Shown here one piece after another: positions 21,112 through 32,932 of a stretch of DNA of 64,000 bases; position 1 is the stretch's first letter; every line of letters starts with the position of its first letter. Source of the DNA: Pleurotus ostreatus/Saccharomyces cerevisiae fusant (taxonomy: Eukaryota > Opisthokonta); contig JAMQCK010000059.1 of the NCBI GenBank assembly GCA_024196135.1, positions 47,261 through 111,260 of the forward strand, read 5' to 3'. The notes below the pieces were generated by a model that worked only from the letters and a program-made list of their open reading frames with translations, did not search any database and was not told the DNA's origin. Made by a program: the position numbers and the translations under genes.

Positions 21112-22821
21112 TTACGCCTTGGCCGGAGCTTCCTCGAACTTGTTCGGACTCCCATTCGTCCACTCGCCCTTGCCATTGCCATTGCCCTCTGCCGCGGGCT
21201 TCTTCAAGGTCGTCTTCAGCTGCAGAGCCTCGTTAGCACCTTCGAACCGTCAGCCCAAACCCATGGACACGAACCTGGGAATTCTCCCGCTCAAGACTCT
21301 TCAGCGCCTCCGCCTGGGCGTTCATTTTCGCCCGCATGTCCTCGAGCATCGCCTGCAACGCCGGGTCCTGCCCGGCTGGCGTCGACGGACTGTTCACCCC
21401 GCGGCCGTCCTCATCTACCCGTCGACGCTTCGCGTCCGGCGTGGCCAGCGCATGCCCGCGCGCGTCGAACCCGTCTTCGCCTTCGCGGAAGCGCTTCCGA
21501 TTGTCGTAGTGCGCATCCGAGGCGCGTCGACCGCTGGGTGGGGCGCCATTGGGTGCAGCAGCACGCAGGCGACGTAGATGCCCATCCATCTCCTGCTCGA
21601 GCGCGCGAATGGCACGATCGGCTTCTGCGCGCACCCGTGAAACTTCTTCCACCGCTGCACGAGCCAGCACGTCCGTCTCCCTGGCTACACGCGCCTTGAC
21701 GATGTCATTGACAGAAGCTTCGACGACCGACCATATATCTTGCCACACGCGCTTGACGTCGAGAACACCCTGGTCGATCTTGCCTTTCGCATCCACGTTG
21801 GAAAGGAGTACGTCGGCGATAACGGGGTCGATGGACGAGGATGCGGCCGGCGAGATCTTGGCAAGCGTGCTGGAGATACTGGTGTAGGTGTCCAACTTCG
21901 CTTGCGTGCTGCTAAGTGTGGCGAGGGAGGCAGAGGTATCGTGGGATATTCTGCACGGCGGGTTAGATGGTGTAGGTACGTGGATCGTCTTGCTTACTCC
22001 GCGATGCGCCGGAAGAGCTGTCCCAGCTTGTCCAGCTGAGCTGCTTGAGTAACGGGAGGGAAGCGGCGCGTCTCCGGATTGGCAGCAGGGGCAGGAGCAG
22101 GTGTGGACGGAAGAGGCGCCGGCGGAGGAGGGCGCCTTTCTGGTGACATTCGGGGTGCCAATGAGGATCTGGGAGGCATCCTGGGGTCTTCTGGAGGTGG
22201 CATCTCCTGGTGGCGAGGAACAAAGTCGCGATTGAGGGGAGGCGGAGGCGGAGGGGTGCGTCCACGACGTTCCACGATTCGCTCCCTCGAATAAGCGCGC
22301 GGCTGAAAATATGTCAATGCGTACTCTTCAGCACAAAGGCCCTGCAGACGCACCGGCGGAGGCGGTCCCTTAGGGGACTCGCGCAGCAGGCGCCCACGTT
22401 CCGCGTCGCTCTCCATCTTCACGTTGGCCAGGTCACGCCTGTCCATTCCACGCTCGTAAGATCGACCGCGGTGGCGCCTGTCCCGTTCTCTCTCGCGCTC
22501 GCGTTCCCTTTCTCGATCGTACTCGCGGTCGCGGTCCACACCCCTTCCAATGTCCACACTGCGTCCACGGCGGGCGGGCACATCATCTGGACGACCTGAG
22601 TAACGGGTGAATGCGCTGTTTTGCGGCGGCAATGGAGTGGCGAAGCGATTTGCGCGCGGCGAGCTTGCGCCCTCGTGCCCGCTGGGGGATGCCTGGTGCT
22701 GTGGCGTACCAGAGGGAGGACGAGCACCGTTCTCGTTAGCCCGTTTGCTCGAAGCAGGCTCAACGCCTGGCCAGTTGGAGTCGGTGGGGTGCACAAATCT
22801 GGGTCGGTAGCGCGTCGACAT
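21112..22821 (-). CDS. Arg/Glu/Pro-rich coiled-coil protein (518 aa), function unknown
   Basis: Four exons (22354-22821, 21998-22302, 21275-21950, 21112-21219), 1557 nt. The 51-nt intron 22303-22353 is in frame and open, so it is easily read as protein; the GTGCGT donor and TTTTCAG acceptor with TTGAC branch mark it as an intron. I chose ATG 22821 (MSTRYRPRFVHP) over 22848. The N-terminal half has an Arg/Glu/Asp repeat (DREYDRERERERE-type, about 22480-22540) like those of splicing-associated proteins, then poly-Pro blocks. The C-terminal half is helical (ISSTLAKISPAASSSIDPVI; VSRVRAEADRAIRALEQEM), with a basic KRRRVDED patch and a Lys/Ala tail. Nuclear location is likely; a role in RNA processing is a guess from the RE-rich repeat. 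Confidence 0.7.
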
Positions 22822-23842
22822 GAGAGTCACAGTTAGGCGCGTAATCAAAGCGCACCTGCAGTTACCCGCATTGATGCAGGGCCCACGCAGCGGACGCCCT
22901 GTTTGGCGATCGTAATGCTATAGGGCACGTTGGCTGTTAGGCTTCGGGCATCGTGGTGAACCCATGGAACTGGCGTACACGACATTGATATTTTTTGTAT
23001 GGGAATGTGCTGGCTGGTCCTCCGCCGCGATACATTTTGGAGGTGACACGAAGGCTGCGCGCGTCTGCGTTGAATGAGAATGGTTGAGGGAGCGAAGACG
23101 CGACTTTGCCGCTTGTGGAAGCTTGTGACGTGAGCGTGGATCAGAAGGGGGTCAGTTGCAAGAACGCAATTTGGGGCAAGCAAAGAGATGGAATGGGCCA
23201 AGCAATGGTTTGGGACAAGCACAAAGGGACGCCACATCGGCAAGCCTCACGAGGACGCCAAACAACTGTGTAAAACAAAGGTTCCCAAATTAGGCAAGAT
23301 TTGCGCCCTCAACATTCCCTCTCATACAAACCCACTTTTGCTCAGGTCATTCACACTTCTACTCTGTCTTCACAATACTTCTTGTTCTTTCACTACAGAG
23401 TACACGAGAAGTACGAAAGGCAACCAATAGTTTAGGTGTCATACTAAACCCATCTAGGGCCTCGTCAGTATCGGGTGGTTCTGGTATCATACAGCGATGG
23501 GCACGAAGATGAGTATGAACATGGTCAGTAAGAACCAAGACACCGTGCAACAGTCAGGGAGAAGGAGGCTGGGACTATTAGCTAGAGGTAATAATGATAG
23601 ATATCTATATAAGGCGCGCACGAGCGGAAGGGACCCGCCCCCACCCGTCCGCCCCCGACCCTAGATAACCCACAGCCAAGAGAAAGAGGAGGAGCGCGCG
23701 GATCTCGAATCCTTGCGGGAATTACGAGCGGTGCCAGGATCGCAGATCCAGCGCGCACGCATGAGGAAGGACAGAATGGGGGATAGAGACAGAGAGACGG
23801 AGACATAGATGAGGGGACGGGTATCCATTTCGATGCGACGCT
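22822..23842. other. Intergenic region, 1.0 kb
   Basis: Promoter of the RE-rich gene and 3' UTR of the mucin-like gene. Locally AT-rich (about 23270-23420), with many short overlapping frames. No domain, tRNA or transposon remnant recognised. Confidence 0.45.
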
Positions 23843-26011
23843 TTAGATGCCACCGTAGGCATCAGCCTCGTCGTACACGGTCGGCGGGCGTTCCTGCTTA
23901 GACTGATTCGCGCTAGTGCGTGGCGACGGCGAGGTGGTCGCAGGCGCGGGGGCAGGAGCAGCCTGAGCCTGCGCGATAGCGTCCTTGGGCACAACAGGCG
24001 GCGGCGAGGCGGGCTCCGCGACGGTCGAGTTGGCAAGCGGGCTAGGGCGCGGCTCGTTGGCGACCGGGCTCATGAACGACGACATGCTGTTGTGGATCGA
24101 GCTCGGGTAGTCCTGGCCTGGGACAGCGGAGTCGTGGCTGTTGAACTGCATGTCCGGGAGCATAGGCGGCATCGAGTCGATCTTGTAGCGCGAGCCCATG
24201 GGCGGGTGCACCTCAGACGGCGGCTGCGGGAACTGACCGAGTGAGCCAGTCGACATGCTCGACATGCGGGCGTCCTTGGCGTCCAACGAGGTGTCGGCGA
24301 ACGGCGACACCGCGAGGTCGGCGGGCTTGGTGGACGGAGAGCGAACAGCTTCGTCAGCCGCAGCAGGTGCGGGCTCGGTGACAGGTTCAGCGGGAGCCGC
24401 AGGCTGGGCAACAGGCATGGCCTGAGGGACGGGCAGAGGCGGGAGGCTCTCGTGACCGGCGACGGGCGGTGATCCGACGCGCTCGCTAGCAGGCGCAACC
24501 TGGGTGATTTGCGAGGTGCTACGAGCAAGGCCGATGGCGCTAGCCGAAGTGACCGTAGATTGGCGCTCGATCTCCGTGCTGTTGTGGTTCAGGACCTGGC
24601 CGTTCGAGGGCTGACGAGTAAGAGCCTGCTGCATGACAGGCTCGCCGCGCTCGTTGTAGACCACATTGTAATTGCCGTTGGCCGGGGGAGGGGACATGGC
24701 CGGAGAGTAGGCAACCGCGTTCTGGTCCATGAACGGGTTCGCCGAAGAGAGCGCCGCGTTGTTGTAAGCTGGGTATGCTTGGTAATTGTTGTACTGCTGG
24801 TACTGCGCGTACTGATCCTCCTGTCCGTAGCCGCCAGCCGCACCGTACTGTTCGTTGCCGTAGCCCTGCTGAGCACCGTAATCCCCGCTGGGGTAGCCAC
24901 CATGCATGCTTGGGTTGTACGAAACCGGGGCAGCGTTGTTGTACGGCGAGTACGCCGCAGCCGGAGGGGACATCTTGCGCTCGATCATGGTAGGCGGACG
25001 CGGGTTGAACATGCCGCTGTTGTTGTTGTCCGGAGGGAGCATCATGGCCGACTTGCGGAAGTTACCCGGGTTGAAGCCATCGTTGAACTGCTTGTTCCAC
25101 TCAGCCTCGTCGGCCTGACGCCTGCGGCGACGCTGGAAATAACTTGTGAAACGCGATTCCCGACGCGACCGGTGGAGACACGTACGATGAACCAAGACGC
25201 GACGAAGAAGAGCGCTACAACGCCTACTATGCCGCCAATCACACCACCAGCGATGCCGCCGGCGTTTGACGACGTAGCACCAGAAGCGTCCTTGCTAGTG
25301 GTGGAAGCCGCAGCAGCATCCGCCCCAGCGCTGCTGGCGATCGCGCTCGACTGCGTCACGAACGCAGTGCTCCTGCTAGACGTGGTGGGGTCCGCGAGGG
25401 TGGTCGTGACATGGCTCGTGATCGGCTGCCTGGAGGTCGAAGACGTCTGGGGGACATCGTCAGGCGTATGTACGCGGGTCTAGGATACCGAAGTCTTACC
25501 GAGGTCGAAGACGACGTGGTCTGGGACGTGGTGCTGCTCGAGGTCGTGGACGAGCTGGTCGTGGTCGCGCTGGTTGTCACCGGCACGCGCGAGGTCGTCT
25601 GCGCGGCAGTCGTCGTCGCGGCAGTAGTGGTGGTCGGGCGCGTCGTTTCGGCGGCGGTCGTAAGAGGGCGCGTGGTCTGGGCCGCAGTGGTCTGCTGCGT
25701 CGCCGCGGTCGTAGTCACCGCGGCGCGAGTCGTCGCAGCAGCCGTCGTCTCGGACGTCGTTCCCGCAGGGTCTGCGGTCACATCAGCATTAGGTCTAGCC
25801 GGTCTAGCCGCTACGCACTGTGTCCACCGAAGATCGACTCGAAGATATCGCCATCATCATCGTCATCATCGTCGTCGTCGCTGCTGCCAAAGACCCCCCG
25901 CTGGCGCTTCACGAGCCCCTCGGGGGACGAGAGTTGCGCGGCGCCGCGGCCGACCTTTGCGATGCGGTTGTGGAGACTCGCCGCGCGACGGTGCTGGACG
26001 GTAGAGTCCAT
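23843..26011 (-). CDS. Mucin-like single-pass membrane protein (671 aa)
   Basis: Exons 25819-26011, 25500-25771, 25186-25446 and 23843-25132 give 2016 nt. Layout: a short N-terminus with a KR-Q dibasic site (LVKRQRGVFGSS) and nine consecutive Asp; a ~120-residue Thr/Ser/Ala stalk (TTTAATQQTTAAQTTRP-type) likely heavily O-mannosylated; one membrane helix (GGVIGGIVGVVALFFVASWF); a basic stop-transfer segment (RRRRRQADEAEWNKQ); and a long Asn/Gln/Tyr/Pro-rich cytoplasmic tail with YGNEQYGAAGGYGQ-like repeats. This architecture is that of fungal wall-stress sensors and Axl2/Mid2-like proteins. No WSC or Mid2 signature is visible, so function stays open. ATG 26011 gives no N-terminal signal peptide; the helix may act as a signal anchor (N-out). 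Confidence 0.8.
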
Positions 26012-26301
26012 GTCGACGGCGGTAGTTGGTGTTGTTTGCGAGAAAGAGAGTACAAGAAATGAGCGGAAGTAGTGTACACCACCCTCCAGAGGCAAGCAAC
26101 TCAAGAGCCGAGAGAAACTGAAGAGGTGATAGTTGGTTGGAGAGAAAAGCGTGAGCGTATCGAGGCACACATCTGTGTTTCGATGCAACGGCCGTACGCC
26201 CCGGCCCGTCCGGCCAGCCCCGATAGGCAACGAATCACGCGGTGTCACGGTTGGACTTTCCATAGGTTGTTACATTGCTAGTTCTACACTACGTTGAGGG
26301 T

Positions 26302-27488
26302 CTACTTCTGAAGACCGGGGCGGTAGTTGATCGTCGCGCTGGCCTGGTTGACTGGCAGGACGAAGACCTCTGCGATGTTGACATGCGGCGGACGAGCTGC
26401 TGCCCAAACAATCTCCTCGGCAATATCAATGCCTGTAACTGAAGGAGGGTTAGCCTGGCCGTGGCACACAGCAAAGTTGGAGAGGGTACGTACGCGGCTG
26501 AAGACCCTCATACACCTTGTCTGCTGCGCTCTTGTCACCTCGGTAGCGGATGATGGAGAACTCCGTCTCAACCATGCCTGGGGCAAAGTCAGCTCAACGA
26601 GAAGTTCAGCGACCCGGACCTTCGCTTACCAGGCTGAATTTCGGTCGTACGAATTGGAGTGCTAACGAGTTCCCTCATCATGGAGGCCTAGCACGAGACA
26701 CGTCAGATGCTGAATGGGTCCGCAGATACACGCATCGCTACCCACCGTGAAAGCGTGCACAGCGTGCTTCGTGGCGGTATAGATAGAACCGCCAGCGTAT
26801 GGCTCACGGCCGGCGACAGATCCAAGGTTGATGATATGACCCGAGTTCTTCTGCTTAAAGTCTGGTCATCCCGTTAGTTCATTCCTGCAAAGACGGAATG
26901 TGGACACGCACGGTTCACAAGGAGCTGGGTCATCGCGATGAGGCCGAATACGTTTGTGGAGAACATGCTCTCAATGTCCGACTCTGCGATCTCGCCGACC
27001 TTCTCGACACCGAGGACGAAGCCAGCGTTGTTGACTGACATGCACGATGAGAGCCAAGTCCAACGGAGGGAGCTGCAACTCACCAAGGATGTCAACGTCG
27101 CGGAGCTCGGCGGGGACCTTGTCCCAGAACTGCGCGATCTGACTGCGGTCCGAGACATCAAGCTTGACGCTGGCGAACTTGCCGCCAGCAGACACGCCCG
27201 CCTCCTTGTGCGCGGCGACGCACTCGTCCTGGATCTTCTTGAGCGCATCCTCACGACGCGCCACCAGGATCACGTTCGAGCCAGCCTGATCAATGTGAAC
27301 TACGCATGCCCCAACATCCCTCTCATCTACACACCTTGGCGAAGAGGATTGCAGTCGCCTATTTACCCAGATCGTCAGCCATCGGATGCAGACTCGTGAT
27401 GATCCCCACATACCGCGCCGATCCCCGCGCTAGCGCCCGTAACGATGACGGTCTTGCCATGCAGGCGGGACGTGTTGAACACCGACAT
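26302..27488 (-). CDS. Short-chain dehydrogenase/reductase (YMR226C/YdfG-like)
   Basis: Eight or so short exons encode a classical SDR of about 270 aa. ATG 27488 gives [20 protein letters not shown]. Cofactor site [16 protein letters not shown] in [15 protein letters not shown]; catalytic Ser in [21 protein letters not shown] supplies the active Tyr and Lys; [18 protein letters not shown] follows as in the NADP-dependent serine/3-hydroxyacid dehydrogenase subgroup (yeast YMR226C, bacterial YdfG). It probably reduces small aldehydes/keto acids or oxidises L-allo-threonine-like substrates in the cytosol. The frame is open upstream to 27761 and includes an FPTSRLFSTTT-like segment that could be a mitochondrial presequence, but 27488 fits family length. 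Intron example: donor gtgtgtagatg at the AILFAK|AGSNVIL junction. The start is 302 bp from the divergent SET gene. Confidence 0.88.
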
Positions 27489-27790
27489 CTCTTGCTTGGT
27501 GGTCGTCGTAGTAGAGAACAAGCGCGAAGTGGGAAAGGAGAAGCGAATTCCTGACCCCAAGCGGAAGCGGGTAGTCGGATTCCGCCAGCTGACCGCGGCC
27601 GACCTCCCCTTATCTCGCGCCGATCGCAGGACGTGGCGTTCGGTGAGGTGATTATTGGTGCTGACTCTGCGCTCGCCAGCACACAAGCCGACGCCGCTTC
27701 CTTCACCCGCGCGAACAAGCAAGCCCTGCTGTCGCGAAAGCGCAGAAAGCCGCAGACTCATCGCGCCGAGGAGGGGGGACAGCGAACGAG

Positions 27791-29290
27791 ATGGCGGAGC
27801 GAGACATGGAACAGCGACGGTGGGAGCGCTTGATCACCTGGCTCCGCGACCGCGGCATGCAAGCCGACGGCCTCAAGGTAGAGCGGAGGCCTCGGAGTGG
27901 TGAGTATGGCGCCATAGTCGATGATCAAGAGGCTCAACGTGCTGTAGACGGCGGCTACGGCCTCTTCGCGCGCGACGCGTGCGCACCCAATGAGATCCTG
28001 TTCTCCATTCCGGCTACTGCGATGCTCAACATCAAGACCTTGTGTCCTCTATACGCTTCGTGGGCGCAGAAGCTGTCTGCGACGCAGCTCATCTCGCTTC
28101 ATTTGTGTCGGCACCGTCCGGTGGCTGACGGCGAGTCCTCCGACCCTGCTTTCGGCCCATACATTTCTACCCTTCCGCGGGACTTTGACTTTCATCCTCT
28201 CACTTGGCTTCTGGAAGACGGCGGCCATCCATACACAATTATCCTGAACCATCTACCTCCGGCTGTCTTTAGGGACCTGAAGGACCTCGAAATGCGATTC
28301 TCTTCGGACTGGGTGCGTTTGTGTTACCCTCGACCTTCGTGCTCACTGAACATATCAGGCTGTCTGTCAAGAACATCTGCGCGACGTGAAGTGCACCGAA
28401 TCAGATTACCTCTGGGCCTGGCTGAACGGTACTTGAACCGCTTTTTCCTTTCTTGGTTCCTACCCGAGCTTCCTTCACCAGTCAACACCCGCTGCATGCA
28501 CTACCGCGTCAAATCCTCTGCATCCGACCCAGACAACTTGGCGCTCTGCCCCGTCATGGACTTCGCCAATCACCGACCAGAGGGAACGCACATGCAGCCT
28601 CGACCAACGAGACAATTTCCTGCTCGCGCCGACATGTCTTTTCTGGCACCCGCTGCAAATACGGATGTCGGAGAGGAGCTCTACTTCTCGTACGGTCCTC
28701 ACTGCAACCGAAGGCTCTTCGTAGAATATGGCTTCGCACTCCGAGGTGCAAGTGGTGAGGTCGATGTCGATGACCTGGTCGAGGGAATCATTCGGCGGCG
28801 TGAAGACGGAGAGCTATTACATGAACTGCTAGAAAATGAAGGGTACTGGGGGTACGCACTATTTCCTGCTGAGATTCGTCCTAATCTAACCCATTGCTTC
28901 AGTGATTACACGATACACTCAAGCCCCGAACCCAACATCTCATTTCGTCTCCTCGCGGCTATGCGCCTGCTAAGCTTGCCTACGTCGCGACCACCTACAA
29001 GTTCGAACGAGCTCGCAAGCGCAGCGCGACAACCTCTCGGGTTCGAGCAATGGCAACAGACCCTATATGGCTCCCGCGACCGCTTGTCGGCAGAAATCGA
29101 GGAGCAATGCAGGATCAGTGTATTGCAGCTGGCCGAACATATCAAGGCCAGAGGCAAAGACGCGCTCGCTGCGTTGGATCACCTCGACTGGAATGGTCCC
29201 GCGTATGCAATGGATACGGTCAAGGTGCTTTGGGAGGAGGAAAGGGACGTCGCAGACACGATCCTGAATTATAATCTTCCGCTTTGGTGA
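27791..29290 (+). CDS. SET-domain protein lysine methyltransferase (Rkm/SETD-like, 433 aa)
   Basis: A SET-domain enzyme of the plant-LSMT/yeast Rkm class, which methylates non-histone proteins such as ribosomal subunits; the substrate is unknown. After splicing: GGYGLFARDACAPNEILFSIP (SET start), a long iSET insert, then DNLALCPVMDFANHRP, which matches the NHxxxxN-like core, and GEELYFSYGPHCNRRLFVEYGF, the family's Y-G-x-x-x-N-x-x-L-x-x-x-Y-G-F motif. A Rubis-subs-bind-like helical C-terminus follows. The whole 1500 nt is one open frame, but four introns are evident: 27900-27947, 28313-28358, 28429-28481, 28852-28902. Removing the middle two restores the family segment EHLRDVKCTESDYLWAWL, otherwise read out of frame. 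Without introns the protein would be 499 aa. Confidence 0.85.
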   Translation: MAERDMEQRRWERLITWLRDRGMQADGLKVERRPRSGEYGAIVDDQEAQRAVDGGYGLFARDACAPNEILFSIPATAMLNIKTLCPLYASWAQKLSATQLISLHLCRHRPVADGESSDPAFGPYISTLPRDFDFHPLTWLLEDGGHPYTIILNHLPPAVFRDLKDLEMRFSSDWVRLCYPRPSCSLNISGCLSRTSARREVHRIRLPLGLAERYLNRFFLSWFLPELPSPVNTRCMHYRVKSSASDPDNLALCPVMDFANHRPEGTHMQPRPTRQFPARADMSFLAPAANTDVGEELYFSYGPHCNRRLFVEYGFALRGASGEVDVDDLVEGIIRRREDGELLHELLENEGYWGYALFPAEIRPNLTHCFSDYTIHSSPEPNISFRLLAAMRLLSLPTSRPPTSSNELASAARQPLGFEQWQQTLYGSRDRLSAEIEEQCRISVLQLAEHIKARGKDALAALDHLDWNGPAYAMDTVKVLWEEERDVADTILNYNLPLW

Positions 29291-29487
29291 CGGGTAGCGT
29301 AGTAGGTCATTGCCACAAAAAGTATTGTACTGTCTCATGTCCTACTCGCAAATACGTTGTGCTTTCTTGGTATCATAGGGCATAGGTACAGCATAGCATA
29401 ATCTGCAGAACAGGACCAGATAATTTATAGTGTACAAGTACATTCCGTGCCATGAACATCATACAGAAATTCGTTTGCATGATACAC

Positions 29488-32333
29488 CTAAATATTCCAG
29501 CATACCGCCTTCGAGAACGCGCCCGGAACGAACTCTGCAGCTCTTGGATTGAGAGACAACGAACGCGTCCGTGGCTGCGGGCTGTCCACGCATGTAGATG
29601 CTGGACTCGGGGCCCGCGACGACACCAACGTATCTTCCTCCTCCCACAAATAATCATCGTCTCCTCGCCACTGATTCCACGCCGCACTGGCCTTGTAGGT
29701 ATTGCCCTGCCATCCCGGCGATAGCTGCACTTGCGCATTCCACGAGGTCAACGTGGGTGTAGGAGAGCAGGGACTGGCGGAGGGAATGGATGGAGTGCGG
29801 ACAAGGGGACGAACAAAAACCTTCGGAGCGTGCCATAACTCTGCCTGCCCTGGTTCACTGTGCGCGCGGGCCAGAGCGTGCGGCACGTACTCCGGCGCGG
29901 TGGCTCTTAGAGTAGTAGCGCGCTGGCGTGCCGAGCCGTACGGAGCTTTGGTCGGCCGTCTTCCATCCGCCCTCGAGCTGACCTGGCGGACGGTCCCCGT
30001 CAGCGAACGCGGTGGGCCGACCGGGTCCATGTTGATAGCATCCACCCGCGACAGCTTCCCCGTGAGGACCTTGATGTTGTCCACGGTCGGGCAGAACGGC
30101 AGTTCCTCGAGTGCAGCGCGAATTTTCGAAGGAATCGACGCGTCCCAGGTCTTCGCGTCCGGCGTCGCCTCGAGCTCGGTGCGCAGCGCGGCCACGGCTT
30201 CCTGGGCGCTGAGTCGTTCCGCAGGCTCGTGGGTCCAGCAACGAGTCACAAGCGCCCAGACAGCGTCGGAGAGTGCAGAGCAGTGCGGTCGCGCGGCACG
30301 CTCCTTAGCGATGACAACTTTGAACAGTATCGCGCAACCGCCGTTTGGAATGTCTGCGAATGGCGCATGTCCTGCGAATAGCTAGGGGATGGGTTAGAAC
30401 GATTCGCGATTATGGCAAAATTACGACTTACCTCGTACACGACGCATGCAAAAGCGTAAATGTCACTCTTGACACTCAGCTGTCCCGATTGAAGGACCTC
30501 TGGTGCTGCCCAGTTGGCGGAGCCGCAGAAATATGACGAGGATGCGTCGTTGCCCTTCTGGCAGATAGAAGCCATGTCGGTTACGGACGAGAGACCAAAA
30601 TCGCCGATGCAAGCCTTGCCTGACGCTGACACAAGAATATTGGCCTGCACGGTCATCGCAAGAGATCAGCCATGGTACGAGCAGCATCATGCCTCAAACT
30701 TACGCCTTTCAGATCGCCATGAACCACGTTCTCGTCGTGAAGATAGGCGAGACCACTTGCGATGTCGTAGGCCTATACGGAGCGAGTGTTACCATTTCTA
30801 TCGCGGAGTGAAGATATGAGGACTGCGTACCAGCGCCACTCTGTTGATCGACGACGGGCCCTTTTTGAGGTACTCCATAACGTGCCCATGTTCCATTCAA
30901 GGAGAAACGAGGCATAGCATACTCCGTGCGTCATCCATATAGTAAACGCCATAGAAGGGAAGGACGTTCGGATGATTCAGTTGCCGCCAGATCAGCGCCT
31001 CCCTGGTGAACTCCTATGGTGATCCCGATGAGATTTCAACAACGGAGATGAATTATTGTAGAAAACTACCTTCGACGCGGCATCTGCGCTTTTGCGGTCC
31101 GCCCTTATGACCTTGACGCATACCTCCTCGCCGTTCAAGATACCTGTTGTAGAGGGCTCGAGGTGAGCAAAGTATACAATATGATAATATTTTGGTACAG
31201 ACCTTTCCAAACGTCCGCAAAGCCACCACCGTCCACCGCTGCACCTCCACACAGCTGAAGATGGTTCTTGAGTACCAGGCGCTCCGGCTGGATATCGTAT
31301 GTTTTGGTCAAGCTGATGGCCGTGTGCACGAGTCGATTTTTGACTCGCTGAGAGAGCGAGGCCGGGGCGTGCTCGAGTAACTTGATTCTTATAATGAGTA
31401 CGCGTGGCCGAAGGTAATTGGTGCTACTCACGTCTTGCAGGCAGTTCAGCACGGCCTGCGGCGACCTCCCCTCTAAGCCAGTCTCTCGAAATGCCTGCGC
31501 GACTTGCATCGCTGTGGTCGCCACATCGTGCGAGAATACGGTCTCCAGCTGATGGGTGAGTCCGAGCCATATCTAAGGGTAAGGTAGCGCATTGTGTCAG
31601 AAAACAGCTCTATTGATCTGTCTAGAGTACCCATACTGACAGGGTTCTCGGTAAGGGTGCGTAGGACGGCTTGGATGATGATGCGGAAGTTCATCGCTAC
31701 TTGGAGTACGTCCCAAGTCGCCCAGTCGCGGAGCATCGCATCGATGTCGTCTCCGGTGTGTTGTAGTACAAGGAGAGCGACGCAGCGCTGTCAGGCGGAA
31801 GAGGAATTATCAGACGTCGAAGGTACTACATTGTGATGCGTAGTGGGTGAGGAGAAATTGGACGTACTAGGGGGACCGTCATCTTCACGAATGGGTCGAG
31901 CTTCATGCTGAGAGCCAGCAAGGGATCTCTTGGGACGGACGCGAGCAAAGAGCGTACACATTCCATCACTCGCGTCCTCTCCTCCACCACGGAGGCCGTC
32001 AACGTCTCACATGGATCGCATGGCTCGCAGGCGACGAGTGCATCAAGGACGCCACTCGCCTGCAGGCTTTCGCTTCGCTGAGGTGCAGAGGTGGGTTGCT
32101 GGAAAAAGGAAGGGAAGTACGCGTTCTGCGATTGCGCATGGTGGTATGGATGAAGAGTCGGGGCTACGCCGGCACTCCCCGGGAAGCCGAATGAGCTAGC
32201 ACTGAATCTGTTCAACCAAAATCATCCGTGAGCATATACATCACGAAGGGGGGAAGGCTTCGCACCGAGAAAAACATTGGATGAAGCCTCTTGCCTGGCT
32301 GGTGTCGGTCTTGATGTCAGAGATAACGCTCAT
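29488..32333 (-). CDS. TKL-type protein kinase with N-terminal helical region and long C-terminal tail
   Basis: Multi-exon gene starting at ATG 32333 (MSVISDIKTDTSQARGF), first intron 32208-32265, with further introns separating most kinase subdomains. The N-terminal ~300 residues are helical and lack a known domain. The kinase then shows: glycine loop DGGGFADVWKG; lysine in EVCVKVIRA; EALIWRQLNHPNVLPFYGV; hinge VMEYLKKGP; AYDIASGLAYLHDENVVHGD; catalytic loop HGDLKGANILV; DFGLSS; WAAPEVL; SDIYAFACVVYEL; HRD-distal helices (ALVTRCWTHEPAERLSA). HGD instead of HRD makes it a non-RD kinase, as in many expanded Agaricomycete TKL kinases. After the kinase, ~190 residues are low complexity with Ser/Pro sites. 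Role unknown; this family is thought to take part in signalling and development. Confidence 0.85.
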
Positions 32334-32932
32334 TCCAGCTCGCTGAGCTGCAATGGGCTCCGAGGAAGCGCGCGAGGTGCCCGACTACCACTCAAGGCGT
32401 CAGTGTCGCAGAAGGCAGAGGAGGGCTCGAGTATGGGAACGAAAAGATGAGGGAGGGGAAAGGGAGGAAGGACGTACCGTACGATTGATTACTTCCGCTA
32501 TTTGGGCGCTCGGACATTGCCGCGGTCGTATAACGGGCGCGCTCGTCGACGTCACTGCGATTCCTCTCCCACCTTTTTCGCAAGGCTATACAAGGGCTGT
32601 CCTTGGCCGTGATGCACCGGGAGGGATACTGGTAGCAAACAAACAAGACTCAGGTACCATTAGAGGTAACGCAAATATACAATAGTGCCAAAACATGAGG
32701 AGGTATCGACAGTCCGTGAGCTGAAAAGCCAGGCGAGTGTAGCTAAGAGCTGTGCGTAGAGCTGGAAAGCAAGGCGTAGTAGATATGAATGCGCGATGCC
32801 AAAGGGAGATGTCCGATACGAGCTCCGAAGGGCGCGGAATACAGGAAACCGTTCGTCAAACCCATCCAGAGGATTAGCGAGGTGAACATGCTTTTGACAC
32901 GAACACCGCCGCGTTACATGAAAGCCTCCTCC
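32334..32932. other. Intergenic region, 599 bp
   Basis: Promoter of the kinase and 3' UTR of the secreted-glycoprotein gene. The purine-rich run at about 32436-32475 is the most biased stretch. No gene supported. Confidence 0.4.

Noticed and set aside
27489..27761. Upstream in-frame extension of the SDR gene with a possible mitochondrial presequence
   Set aside because: The extension is long and mostly unlike a presequence and reaches within 30 bp of the divergent SET gene start; the ATG at 27488 gives normal SDR length.
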